Assembly (NCBI GenBank): GCA_023460955.1
Contig: JAEWOH010000042.1
Coordinates: 1-15,188, forward strand
From: Bacillota bacterium
GTDB lineage: Bacteria > Bacillota > Clostridia > Acetivibrionales > DSM-1351
DNA: 15,188 nt
Direction: 5' to 3'
Below, in pieces: positions 7,408-15,167 of this stretch. Both the position numbers and the translations under genes were made by a program. The notes below the pieces were generated by a model. The model saw nothing but the letters and a program-made list of their open reading frames with translations, did no database searches and was not told the DNA's origin. How positions within the stretch are numbered: the first letter of the stretch is position 1; each line of letters opens with the position of its first letter.

Positions 7408-8313
7408 TTAAAATTTCATTTTACGTTTACGTTTTTTTATAGTTTCATCTTCGTCTGACTCAGCAGAACTAAAAGGTAGTATAGGAATATTTAACAATGA
7501 ATCATTTTGCGACCTATTCTGTAAATCTGCACCAATTTCCGTGAATTGACTTGCAGGATTAAAAACTTCATCAATCTTAATAGTTTGTTCAAATAATCGG
7601 TCTATTTTAGCAAAGGATAAATCTCTACCTAACTCTGATCCTTTGAATTTGAATTCTCCCTTACCAAAAGAAACACCCTGAACTTCATTGGTATTACCCT
7701 TAGTTTTGAATTCTACGCTAATACCTTTAATAGCCAAATAACTTTTGAGTTCATCCCAACTTTTACAAGGATTATTACCATGTACAGCCTGTCTCACATA
7801 ATAAGACATTTCTTTTTTTGCTTGATAAAACAAATTCTTAGAGTCTGTAAAAGGGCTGTTATGATTTTGCTGCTTAAAGCCGTATTTGAGATTAATGGCA
7901 CGAACTGCTCTCAAAGAATTTAATTTGATGTAGCTCTCATTAATCTTTTTATTACCTAAACTATTTTTCGAATAAATAATATGACAATGCGGATGTTTAC
8001 GATCTTCATGTCGAACGACCACGATAGCCGTATTCTTAACTCCCATTCTCAAAAGGTAATCTTGAGCAACCATTCGCATCATATCATCCGATAGTTTGTG
8101 CTTTAAATCCTTTGAAAAAGATAAAACAATATGACCTAAAGGATTATTAATTCTATCATTACATTTTGCTAAAGTCTTTAACTGAAGAGCTATGAATTTA
8201 GAATCGCCTAGACGAATATTTTCAGAATGAATGATATTAGCATGGTCACGATTCATCACATAATCTAAAGATGCTGAAAAACCTGATTTTGAATTAATAA
8301 TTTTAGCTATCAT
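7408..8313 (-). CDS. MobA/VirD2-type relaxase
   Basis: DNA relaxase that nicks oriT and stays bound to the 5' end during conjugative mobilization. The 301-aa protein carries the three-histidine metal motif: RHEDRKHPHCHIIYS with H102, D104, H107, H109 and H111. The N-terminal GFSASLDYVM holds Y18, the likely nucleophile, and GHIVLSFS (60-67) is the conserved strand between. The C-terminal half after about 160 is less conserved and ends in a basic KKRKRKMKF tail. It overlaps the mobC-like gene by 11 nt and is followed immediately by the coiled-coil membrane gene. The candidate oriT lies upstream of mobC. This belongs with the MbpA/BmgA-like relaxases of Bacteroidota mobilizable elements; the exact family would need a profile search. 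Confidence 0.92.
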   Translation of the reverse strand: MIAKIINSKSGFSASLDYVMNRDHANIIHSENIRLGDSKFIALQLKTLAKCNDRINNPLGHIVLSFSKDLKHKLSDDMMRMVAQDYLLRMGVKNTAIVVVRHEDRKHPHCHIIYSKNSLGNKKINESYIKLNSLRAVRAINLKYGFKQQNHNSPFTDSKNLFYQAKKEMSYYVRQAVHGNNPCKSWDELKSYLAIKGISVEFKTKGNTNEVQGVSFGKGEFKFKGSELGRDLSFAKIDRLFEQTIKIDEVFNPASQFTEIGADLQNRSQNDSLLNIPILPFSSAESDEDETIKKRKRKMKF

Positions 8314-8626
8314 GATTTAAAACTTTAAGGATATACTGATCCAAATGATCTAAAGTGTTTTCTAATCTGCTAATTATTGTAGGGTCTTTACTTTGAGTAT
8401 TAAGAGCTTTTGCTATTTGATTTAAATTATTGCCAAGGTTATATATTCTTGACATAAACTGTCGCTCCTCTTCAGTAAAGTTTGGCTTAATTTCTTTGGT
8501 AAAACAAGCCTTTCTTACATATCGACTAACTGTCATATTGCATTGTTTGGAGATAGATTTTAATTTATTAAAGTCATTAGGACTTAGCCTAATAACCAAC
8601 TTCTTATTTAATATTTCTTTTTTCAT
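8303..8626 (-). CDS. MobC-like relaxosome accessory protein
   Basis: A 107-aa DNA-binding accessory factor for the relaxase. Residues 9-42 (KLVIRLSPNDFNKLKSISKQ, then MTVSRYVRKA) fit a ribbon-helix-helix: a short strand followed by two helices. The helical IYNLGNNLNQIAKALN segment (61-76) is the typical MobC-family pattern. Such proteins bind near oriT and help open the nick region. The start at 8626 lies about 20 nt from the TATCCCGT nick-like site and the 12-bp inverted repeat. It overlaps the relaxase gene, so both are made from one transcript, and binding to the adjacent repeat could also be autoregulatory. Confidence 0.88.
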   Translation of the reverse strand: MKKEILNKKLVIRLSPNDFNKLKSISKQCNMTVSRYVRKACFTKEIKPNFTEEERQFMSRIYNLGNNLNQIAKALNTQSKDPTIISRLENTLDHLDQYILKVLNHDS

Positions 8627-8648
8627 TATTTCTATTTTTAAGAGACCA

Positions 8649-8695
8649 ACGGGATAACTTTGGTATGGGAAAATTTAATTTGTCCATACCAAAGT
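8649..8695 (-). other. Candidate origin of transfer (oriT)
   Basis: A perfect 12-bp inverted repeat pairs ACTTTGGTATGG (8657-8668) with CCATACCAAAGT (8684-8695) around a 15-nt AT-rich spacer. Directly beside it, on the minus strand, is TATCCCGT (8656 to 8649), which differs at one position from the IncP/MobP nick consensus YATCCTG/Y; the nick would fall between 8650 and 8649. An inverted repeat followed a few bases later by the nick site is the usual oriT layout, and it sits directly in front of the mobC and relaxase genes. Terminator function for the upstream gene is unlikely because no U-run follows. Confidence 0.6.
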
Positions 8696-8717
8696 ACATC
8701 TTGCAATAACTAATTAT

Positions 8718-9575
8718 TTACCTTTTCTTAAAGACCATGCTTTTCAAGTTTTCAATCATTTTATACCTAGCTACTAGCATATCATTCATATCTATATAGC
8801 CATCATATAATTCCGAACAATCTATAGCATGAGGATATTCCATCAGGACCTTTTGGCTAGCATGGTAACCAGATTTATCTCGATCAAGCATTAAATGAAG
8901 CTCTTCATATTCATCAACATACGAGCTAATAAGATTGAGATTTGATAGAGAATTAAGCACTAAAATATCCCCCTTTAAAAGGTCACAATCGTTGTATTTG
9001 AAAGATTGGAAATAACTTAGCATCGAAAACATGCCTTCAAAAATTTTCAAATTTTTTCCTATAAATCCATTTTGAAAATAAGAAACACCGTTGCCGATTT
9101 TACCTTTGAAAAATGAGTTTCTAATGGAGAAGGAATTCTCATTAACAGTAGGTAATCCAATAGCAAAAAAACTTTTTTTACCATTGGTATAATATATCTC
9201 TTGACAATATTGATTAGCTATATCCAAATCAATACACCTTGCTTTGAGATAGTTATTGAGTAAACGATTTGTACCTATAACTTTTTTATCAATTATATGA
9301 AACGGGTTTGATTTTCTAGATCCAGAACCAGCATTTTTAGATTTTTTAGTGTTAGGGATGTAAAGTTGATCAACCTCATTCATCAATTCCTTCAACTTTT
9401 TTAAGCCTCCACCAACACCAGTTCCGAAGTCCATAAATACATCGCCTTGAACTTTCATAGAAGGAATTCTATCCTTACGATACGGTGCATGATACATCGA
9501 ATAGTTTTTATATTTTTTAGCAGGGTATACCCCTTTCGAAGACAAATAGTCTTCAATTAAATTATTGTAATTCAT
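8718..9575 (-). CDS. Primase-like protein with TOPRIM domain
   Basis: A 285-aa protein resembling the DnaG-type/CHC2-TOPRIM proteins of Bacteroidota mobile elements. The N-terminal ~60 residues (YHAPYRKDRIPSMKV, MDFGTGVGGG) follow the CHC2 zinc-finger fold pattern seen in element primases but lack the zinc cysteines, so the finger is degenerate or metal-free. The TOPRIM part lies at about 175-260: E180 in IFEGMFSML, then D231 and D233 in LMLDRDKSGYHAS. It probably acts in priming or processing of the transferred or replicating strand. It lies 85 nt downstream of the AAA ATPase gene, after a nested palindrome, and just upstream of the oriT candidate. Catalytic primase activity is an inference. 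Confidence 0.8.
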   Translation of the reverse strand: MNYNNLIEDYLSSKGVYPAKKYKNYSMYHAPYRKDRIPSMKVQGDVFMDFGTGVGGGLKKLKELMNEVDQLYIPNTKKSKNAGSGSRKSNPFHIIDKKVIGTNRLLNNYLKARCIDLDIANQYCQEIYYTNGKKSFFAIGLPTVNENSFSIRNSFFKGKIGNGVSYFQNGFIGKNLKIFEGMFSMLSYFQSFKYNDCDLLKGDILVLNSLSNLNLISSYVDEYEELHLMLDRDKSGYHASQKVLMEYPHAIDCSELYDGYIDMNDMLVARYKMIENLKSMVFKKR

Positions 9576-9590
9576 AAAATTTTGAGATTA

Positions 9591-9651
9591 ATTCGTAACT
9601 CTCGCAATATTCGTAGGTTGCGAATATTACGAAAACTGCGAGGCTACGAAT
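9591..9651. repeat. Nested palindrome between ATPase and primase genes
   Basis: Three nested helices fold this 61-nt stretch. The outer pair is ATTCGTA (9591-9597) with TACGAAT (9645-9651), the middle pair CTCGCA (9601-9606) with TGCGAG (9637-9642), and the inner pair ATATTCG (9607-9613) with CGAATAT (9621-9627) around a 7-nt loop. The motif TTCGTA/TACGAA occurs four times. It may be a replication origin, a protein-binding array or an RNA structure controlling the downstream gene. Confidence 0.6.
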
Positions 9652-9660
9652 AGATTATAC

Positions 9661-10593
9661 TTAGTTTTTGGCTCTATCCAGCCAGTTACGAATTGTTCCT
9701 GCGCTTCTACCTATTTGACGTGCTATTTGAACATTACTCATACCATCAGCTTTTAGTTGAAGCACTTCTCCAATTTTATCCTCATAACTATTAGAATCTT
9801 GTTGTTTGAGCAACTCCCTTTCATTCTGATAACCGATTTCTGAAAAGCCCAAATAACCTGAACTAGTAGTAAGTTCGCAAACCAGAACGTTTTCTTCATC
9901 ATAAATCAATTCTCCACTCCTAACCTTCAACTGCTTGATGTATCGAATATTTTTATCAAAAGCTGAGCGTCCAATCGTAAAAACCGAATCCGCAAAATTT
10001 GACTTCATTTTTGAACCTTGAAGGTCGTTTAAGCTTATAGGTCTCCATTCATCTACTTTCTTATTGTGTTCTAACACTAAAAAGGTAATTCCCTCTTCAA
10101 ATTTCAGTGCGGATAACGCGTTCATGATAGGTATTGTACTTTTGGCAGAATCTGTAGATCCAGAAACGATCTTCGTCATATTATCGATAACAACCACTTC
10201 CGCACTGAACTCCTTTATTCGATCTTTTAAAGAATTGATAAAGAAATCTTCATAAGAAATATCTTTAGGAAGTTCCTTCAATACATCATAAGTGGCTCTA
10301 TAAAAATTTGCAGGAAAACCGAAATGTTTGCCTTGTTCATTACGGTACCGTTTTTCAAATTGCTTATCCGTTAATTCAAGATCTACATATAACAACCTAT
10401 ACGTTTTCGCTATATAAATAGCGATTTGAACACTAAGTGCTGTTTTTCCTATCCCTGTATCAGCAAACAAAATAGTAACCTCACCTTGTACGATCAGTGG
10501 CATATACAAGAAAATTGGATCGGGTAATAATGCCGCATCAGCAAGTGTTTGATTTGCTGACTTTATAGTTAGCATATTAAAACGACTAGTCAC
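9661..10593 (-). CDS. RepA-like AAA ATPase with C-terminal HTH
   Basis: A 310-aa RecA-fold ATPase of the AAA_25/RepA-helicase type common on plasmids and mobilizable elements. Walker A is FADTGIGKTALS (K50, T51); Walker B is VVVIDN with D137; LEHNKK near the middle is the following sensor-type strand. The last ~35 residues (LQLKADGMSNVQIARQIGRS, then GTIRNWLDRAK) form a resolvase-like helix-turn-helix, so it may bind DNA directly. It probably acts as a hexameric helicase or loader for element replication. It overlaps the preceding small gene by 4 nt (ATGA-type coupling) and leads, after the palindrome, into the primase-like gene. Confidence 0.85.
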   Translation of the reverse strand: MTSRFNMLTIKSANQTLADAALLPDPIFLYMPLIVQGEVTILFADTGIGKTALSVQIAIYIAKTYRLLYVDLELTDKQFEKRYRNEQGKHFGFPANFYRATYDVLKELPKDISYEDFFINSLKDRIKEFSAEVVVIDNMTKIVSGSTDSAKSTIPIMNALSALKFEEGITFLVLEHNKKVDEWRPISLNDLQGSKMKSNFADSVFTIGRSAFDKNIRYIKQLKVRSGELIYDEENVLVCELTTSSGYLGFSEIGYQNERELLKQQDSNSYEDKIGEVLQLKADGMSNVQIARQIGRSAGTIRNWLDRAKN

Positions 10594-10898
10594 GAAAACC
10601 TCCTTTTTTTATTTCTCGAATACGTCTGAAATAATGTAAGAGCTTTCTTAACATCAACAATAATAGTACGTTGATCCTGATCAATAGCATCTTTAATTAT
10701 GCCTGCCTTTAATCGTTGAGCTTTCGACTTAGAACAATTGAATATCCGCATGATACCTTCAAGTCCATATTCGTATTCTGGAATAGGCTCTATTACTTTC
10801 TCCTTCGAAATTTGATTTATAGCTTCTGCCTGAAGAGCTACCAATTCTTCACCAGTCATCATAGCCACTGGCTTTTTTAATAATGAATGTATATCCAT
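10590..10898 (-). CDS. DUF3853-type small DNA-binding protein
   Basis: A 102-aa protein matching the DUF3853 pattern of Bacteroidota mobile elements: an N-terminal MTGEELVALQ segment, then a MerR/excisionase-like helix-turn-helix (YGLEGIMRIFNCSKSKAQRL, residues about 44-63) and a wing IIVDVKKALTLF. Such proteins probably act as excisionase or operon regulators; the precise role is not established. It is the first gene of the replication-mobilization operon and overlaps the ATPase gene by 4 nt. Its upstream region carries an inverted repeat and paired GTGCA boxes that it could bind. Confidence 0.8.
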   Translation of the reverse strand: MDIHSLLKKPVAMMTGEELVALQAEAINQISKEKVIEPIPEYEYGLEGIMRIFNCSKSKAQRLKAGIIKDAIDQDQRTIIVDVKKALTLFQTYSRNKKRRFS

Positions 10899-11143
10899 GT
10901 TTTTAGAATTAAATTTTAATAAACGGCTATGTACATTAGCCTTATTTGGTTCTAGAACATGGTACTAAGGTATAGGAATTTCAAGGTGCAAAGGAGTGCA
11001 CTCAAATTAATATTGAAATTTAAATGGCTATCAATCAGTATTTTATATATTTTTAACACTTATTAAAGGTGCACTTTAGGTGCAGTACTACTTAAAAACA
11101 CCAAATATTATAAGATCGTCAAAAAAAGCTTACTAAAAAGCAT
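10899..11143. promoter_or_regulatory. Control region upstream of the replication-mobilization operon
   Basis: Non-coding, AT-rich. Near the start codon there is an inverted repeat GGCTA (10925-10929) with TAGCC (10937-10941) around TGTACAT, flanked by AATAA and TTATT, which may be an operator or a leader hairpin. Further upstream are four GTGCA boxes in two pairs: 10986 and 10996, then 11069 and 11080. Each pair is spaced about one helical turn apart, and the inner two boxes are palindromic GTGCAC. The arrangement suggests binding sites for the DUF3853 protein, the ATPase or an integrase. I see no gene here. Confidence 0.5.
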
Positions 11144-11174
11144 AAAAAATCCCCAACATTTGAAATGTTGGAGA
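11144..11174 (-). terminator. Terminator of the hsdR operon
   Basis: The stem CCAACATT (11153-11160) with AATGTTGG (11164-11171) has a 3-nt loop and is followed on the minus strand by GGATTTTTT (11144-11152). It lies about 30 nt after the YgjP-like stop codon, a standard intrinsic terminator. Confidence 0.8.
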
Positions 11175-11202
11175 TTGAAAATTTGATCAAAATATTTAAT
11201 CT

Positions 11203-11895
11203 TTACAAGGGCAATTCGTTCAATAATTTTTTCTGTGTACGCCAAGTTGGATAAAATTGATCCATGAGCAGAATAAACCTTTTATTATGGTGTTTTTCCA
11301 ATAAATGAACAAGCTCATGCACTACTACATAATCTATACATTCTAATGGTTTCTTGGCCAGTTCAATATTAAACCAAAGTCTATCATTAGCCACAGCACA
11401 AGAACCCCATTTAGTTTTCATACGACGTATGTTGAAATTTGGAATAGGCAAATTCATCATAGCAGCAAAAAATTCAACGCGGTTAGTCAGATATCGTCTT
11501 AATTCTTTACGGTAAAACCCATATAACGTAGCATTCAGTTTTGAAATATCCTCCGTATATGTAGATTTAATAATCAACTTTTTACCAGCAATGCTGACTG
11601 AATTTCGATGACTTAATTCTAGCTTTAACAAATAGCGTTCACCAAATAAATAATGGCTCTCTTGATTTTTAAACAATCTTGGTGTTTCTCGCTTTTGCTC
11701 CAAAAACCTACACCTTTCTTTTTTGATCCAAGCTAACTTAGTGGCTGCATATGTTTTGACCTTATCCAAATCATAAAACAATGGTGACGATATCGTCACA
11801 TGGCCGACTGGCGGATGTACACTAAGATGCAAGTTTTTAATATCCTTGAACGTGACTTCTATATCTACCTCACCAATCTTAATACGCTCTTTCAT
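11203..11895 (-). CDS. YgjP-like (DUF45/M48-type) zinc metalloprotease
   Basis: A 230-aa YgjP/WLM-type metal-dependent hydrolase. The zinc site is VVHELVHLLEKHHNKRF: H193 and H197 as ligands, E194 as general base, and H202 or H203 as the third ligand. The family hallmark MKTKWGSC (159-166) precedes it, and the N-terminal ~60 residues contain the usual GHVTISSP strand. It starts 3 nt after hsdR ends, so both are co-transcribed. YgjP-like proteases often accompany type I restriction genes; a role in controlled proteolysis of the restriction enzyme is an attractive but unproven idea. All key residues are present, so it should be active. Confidence 0.9.
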   Translation of the reverse strand: MKERIKIGEVDIEVTFKDIKNLHLSVHPPVGHVTISSPLFYDLDKVKTYAATKLAWIKKERCRFLEQKRETPRLFKNQESHYLFGERYLLKLELSHRNSVSIAGKKLIIKSTYTEDISKLNATLYGFYRKELRRYLTNRVEFFAAMMNLPIPNFNIRRMKTKWGSCAVANDRLWFNIELAKKPLECIDYVVVHELVHLLEKHHNKRFILLMDQFYPTWRTQKKLLNELPL

Positions 11896-11898
11896 TAC

Positions 11899-14800
11899 TT
11901 AATATTCGTCTTTATGTGCTTCCACTACTTTATAAACTTCTTCTACCTTATCAATATCTTTTACCACGTCGAAAATGGCCTTTTTCACCATTCTTTGTCT
12001 AGCTAAATTCTCCCTAAACCCTTCTTGCTTCACATATTGTACAGCTTCTTCACAAGCTAGGGCTAAATTTTCGTCTCCTAATGTGTGATATAACGCTACT
12101 TTACCTCTTGTGTCCAAAGAAGCCGGTATGTCGTCCTGCTTACCTTTATTCACCAAACGAATCAAGTTTGCCATTTCAACCAAATATTCTTGGTATGCAA
12201 TGGTTTCTGCTTTTCTGCGCTCTATCAACTCTTGGAGTAAGACCGACATATGATCGAAGTATTTTGGGTCCAATAAATGCTCTTCAACAATCTTACTACG
12301 AACATTGTTCTCAATCGTTTCAGCAACCGCCTCCTTATTCCCTTTGATACATTTAGGTAAAGAATCAATGGCTTTATCCATATTGGTTTCCATCAAATCT
12401 AACAAGGAAATATCGTCAAAGGGGGAAACTTTTTCGGACTCTTCTGCACGGATATAGGTATCAATCAAAAAGCGCATATCGGCTTCATATGCTTTCAAGT
12501 CAATTGTTTCTCCTGATGCAACACGTATCACCTCACGCAAGTTCAAATAGTCCTCCATTTTTTTATGGAATCCTTGGATTTCAGCTTCTGTAAATTTCGT
12601 ATTGACAAAGTCAGCTTTCAAATTAGAATAAGCTCGTAAGTATTCAACAATGGCTTTGTACAATGCCATACGCTTATATTCATTTGATTTTAAATCCTCG
12701 GGATCTTCCGTATTCCCACAGAAATAATGGATATAATCGATATCTGCTTTTGGCAGGGCAACAGGTTCACAAATAGCTTCCACCGTTTCTAAAGCCGTCA
12801 TCAATCGGTCGATGGCAATTTTTAAACGATCCTTTAAATTAATTTCAACTTCTTCACGTGTAAATCCTTCACTATCCAATTCTGATGTGTATACATTAAT
12901 CGCATCAGTCACATTTCCGAATAGCTCCATATAATCCACGATATATCCGTAATCCTTGTCATCTGAATCTAGACGATTCACACGACATATGGCTTGGAAC
13001 AAGGTGTGATCCTGCATCTTTTTGTCGATATAGATGTACGAACAAGGTGGCGCATCAAAGCCTGTCAATAATTTAGAAACCACTATAAGCAATTTCATTC
13101 TTGCAGGCTCCTTTCTAAAACGTTCCTTGCTTTCAGATTCGTAGCTTTCCGTTTTCGATTTGTTCCCACTTGACTGAACTTCTTTTAAGAGTTCCGTATA
13201 GGTATTAAAGATGTATTCTTTGTCTGTTTCCGTATCAGCTCCTGTATCTTCTGTGGACACATCTCGCATATTGGGATTATAAGACGTAATGATGGCGCAC
13301 TTATTTTTTAATTCTGTTTGCAAGAATAAATTATAGTATTTACACGCCTCGTAGATGCTCGATGCTACTAAAATGGCATTCCCTCTTTCTGATTTTAAAC
13401 GAGGCTTTGTTGCAAAATCTAGAAGAATGTCCGAAACGATTTTCTCCATTCGGCTTTTGGAACTCAAGACATTCTGCATGGTTCCCCATTTTTTCTTCAA
13501 CTCGTTTTTCTGGAAATCATTTAATCCAGCAGTCTTGGAATCAAACCATTGGTCCACCTTGGTCTGTGAAGTTAAATTCTGTTCGATGCTTCTTCCTTCA
13601 TACATCAAATCTTTAACCACACCATCTTCCACTGCTTCGTTGAATTTATAGGTATGAATGTAACGACCAAATACATCCATAGTGGTCTTTTTATCTTCCT
13701 TTAATAATGGTGTACCTGTAAAACCAATAAACACCGCATTTTGCAATACAGCCTTCATTACTTGGTTTAGTTTTCCACTTTGTGTACGGTGACATTCATC
13801 AATAAACACAAAGATTTCTCCCTGTGTTTTTACTGGATTATCTTGTAATTCCTTAATAAAGGCATCAAAATCTGTTTCCGTTTTATTACCAAATTTATGA
13901 ATCAGCGAACACACTAAACGTGGACGCGGAGCAGTCAGAAAATGCATCAATTCCTTACCTGATTTGGTCTTAGCGATATCAGTCTCTCCTACGTCATTGA
14001 ATACACGTTCTATTTGATCGTCTAATTCCGTTCTATCGGTAAGGATAACAATTCGCGAATTCGCTACATTTTCCAGAATCCATTTCCCCAGCATCACCAT
14101 CATCAAGGATTTACCCGAACCTTGTGTATGCCACAAGATACCGCCCTCACGACGTTGTATAAAAGGTTGTGCTGCTTTCAATGCAAAGTATTGGTGCGGA
14201 CGTGGCAATTTCTTGACCCCAGCATCGAATACCACTCCGTTGTAGATAATATCTAAGAAACGCTCTTTAACACAAAGCTTTTTGAGGTATTTATCTAACT
14301 TATAATCCAAGTTTTCTTGTTCATCTTCCTTCCAAGACAAATAATACTTAGCAGGCGTTTCGATGGTACCATACTTTAAGCCCTGTGTATTGTTTCCTGC
14401 AAAAAGGAATTGTACAGTGCTGTAAAACCAATCGTTAAACAATTCTTTTTGATTAGAAATGGACTGATTGACACTTTCCGCAATATCTGTCGTACCACGT
14501 TTTAATTCCAACACACCCAATGCAATCCCATTCACATACAATACTATATCAGGACGACGAACATTTTGCCCTTTGGCTAAGGTTACCTCTTCAGCGATAC
14601 CAAATTCATTTTCACTCCAATTCTTCCAATCAATAGGAAAAATGGTTTCAAAATTCTCTCCCAATTCTGGACGCGCTTTCATCCCATAACGAAGCAAAGA
14701 ATACATCTCCTTATTACGTTCGTATAAAGAACCGGCATTGGTATTGGCTGCATCATACACCTCCTTCACTGCCTTATTGGCCAACGTTTCAGAATAACCA

Positions 14801-14949
14801 CGTTCCAAAAGATTCTTTTTTAAAATCTCCTGCTCTACATTGCTATTGTGTTCACGCTTCTCCCAATTACCATAATAGGTATAGCCCAACTGTTCTTGAA
14901 ATAATTGGATGATACGGTTTTGGGTAATGCGTTCTATTGGGTTGATCAT
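11899..14949 (-). CDS. hsdR: Type I restriction enzyme R subunit (HsdR)
   Basis: The 1016-aa motor and nuclease subunit of a type I restriction-modification complex, which translocates DNA and cuts it at a distance when host methylation is missing. The N-terminal PD-(D/E)xK nuclease is intact: RRPDIVLY with D134 and GVLELKRG with E148 and K150. The SF2 helicase motor follows: Walker A HTQGSGKS (K280), DECH box at 384-387, TGTP at 411-414, LLTGFDAP near 627 and CRVNRL near 655. The remaining ~350 residues are helical and presumably dock on HsdM/HsdS. The length is normal and no frameshift is seen. The modification and specificity genes are not in the window, and the start codon directly abuts a decayed transposase fragment. 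GC content is visibly higher than in the Detocs-like operon. Confidence 0.95.
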   Translation of the reverse strand: MINPIERITQNRIIQLFQEQLGYTYYGNWEKREHNSNVEQEILKKNLLERGYSETLANKAVKEVYDAANTNAGSLYERNKEMYSLLRYGMKARPELGENFETIFPIDWKNWSENEFGIAEEVTLAKGQNVRRPDIVLYVNGIALGVLELKRGTTDIAESVNQSISNQKELFNDWFYSTVQFLFAGNNTQGLKYGTIETPAKYYLSWKEDEQENLDYKLDKYLKKLCVKERFLDIIYNGVVFDAGVKKLPRPHQYFALKAAQPFIQRREGGILWHTQGSGKSLMMVMLGKWILENVANSRIVILTDRTELDDQIERVFNDVGETDIAKTKSGKELMHFLTAPRPRLVCSLIHKFGNKTETDFDAFIKELQDNPVKTQGEIFVFIDECHRTQSGKLNQVMKAVLQNAVFIGFTGTPLLKEDKKTTMDVFGRYIHTYKFNEAVEDGVVKDLMYEGRSIEQNLTSQTKVDQWFDSKTAGLNDFQKNELKKKWGTMQNVLSSKSRMEKIVSDILLDFATKPRLKSERGNAILVASSIYEACKYYNLFLQTELKNKCAIITSYNPNMRDVSTEDTGADTETDKEYIFNTYTELLKEVQSSGNKSKTESYESESKERFRKEPARMKLLIVVSKLLTGFDAPPCSYIYIDKKMQDHTLFQAICRVNRLDSDDKDYGYIVDYMELFGNVTDAINVYTSELDSEGFTREEVEINLKDRLKIAIDRLMTALETVEAICEPVALPKADIDYIHYFCGNTEDPEDLKSNEYKRMALYKAIVEYLRAYSNLKADFVNTKFTEAEIQGFHKKMEDYLNLREVIRVASGETIDLKAYEADMRFLIDTYIRAEESEKVSPFDDISLLDLMETNMDKAIDSLPKCIKGNKEAVAETIENNVRSKIVEEHLLDPKYFDHMSVLLQELIERRKAETIAYQEYLVEMANLIRLVNKGKQDDIPASLDTRGKVALYHTLGDENLALACEEAVQYVKQEGFRENLARQRMVKKAIFDVVKDIDKVEEVYKVVEAHKDEY

Positions 14950-14952
14950 GGT

Positions 14953-15070
14953 TTAATAAAATTTATCTAGATTCCAATTGGAAATGTTGTTGCTAATATA
15001 ATTTTTATTTGTTGATATTCGGCATCATCACGAATGATATGATCATAAAATCGGGATTGCCATTGTAACC
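14953..15070 (-). pseudogene. Remnant of a RAYT (REP-associated, IS200-like) transposase
   Basis: On the minus strand the translation reads LQWQSRFYDHIIRDDAEYQQ then IK, and after a one-base slip NYISNNISNWNLDKFY and stop. This is the conserved C-terminal block of TnpA_REP transposases (WQ..F.DHIIR...Y..I..YI..N...W). A missing A in the run ATAAAAATTAT breaks the frame, and an in-frame TAG lies just upstream of the block, so only a decayed C-terminal piece survives. Its stop codon is three bases from the hsdR start, which makes the fragment the immediate 5' neighbour of hsdR and a possible source of its promoter region. Confidence 0.75.
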
Positions 15071-15121
15071 CTCCCTATTTTCGGACTGGCATCCAGGCGA
15101 GTTTTCAAATTTAAAAATAGT

Positions 15122-15167
15122 TGTTATCAATAGGTCAATCTTTTTTAAAGTTGACCTATTGATAACA
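15122..15167. repeat. Perfect 17-bp palindrome near the RAYT remnant
   Basis: TGTTATCAATAGGTCAA (15122-15138) is the exact reverse complement of 15151-15167, around a 12-nt T- and A-rich loop whose CTTT and AAAG can also pair. It lies about 50 nt upstream of the RAYT fragment, where REP-like palindromes mobilised by such transposases are expected; a terminator of a gene beyond the window is the alternative. GC-rich TGCCGCCGGCAGGGC follows up to the window end. Confidence 0.65.

Noticed and set aside
8657..8695. Inverted repeat read as terminator of the primase-like gene
   Set aside because: No U-run follows on the minus strand, the spacer is long, and a nick-like site lies beside it, so oriT is the better reading.
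13355..13651. Plus-strand frames inside hsdR
   Set aside because: They lie antisense to the continuous HsdR helicase coding sequence and look like frame shadows.
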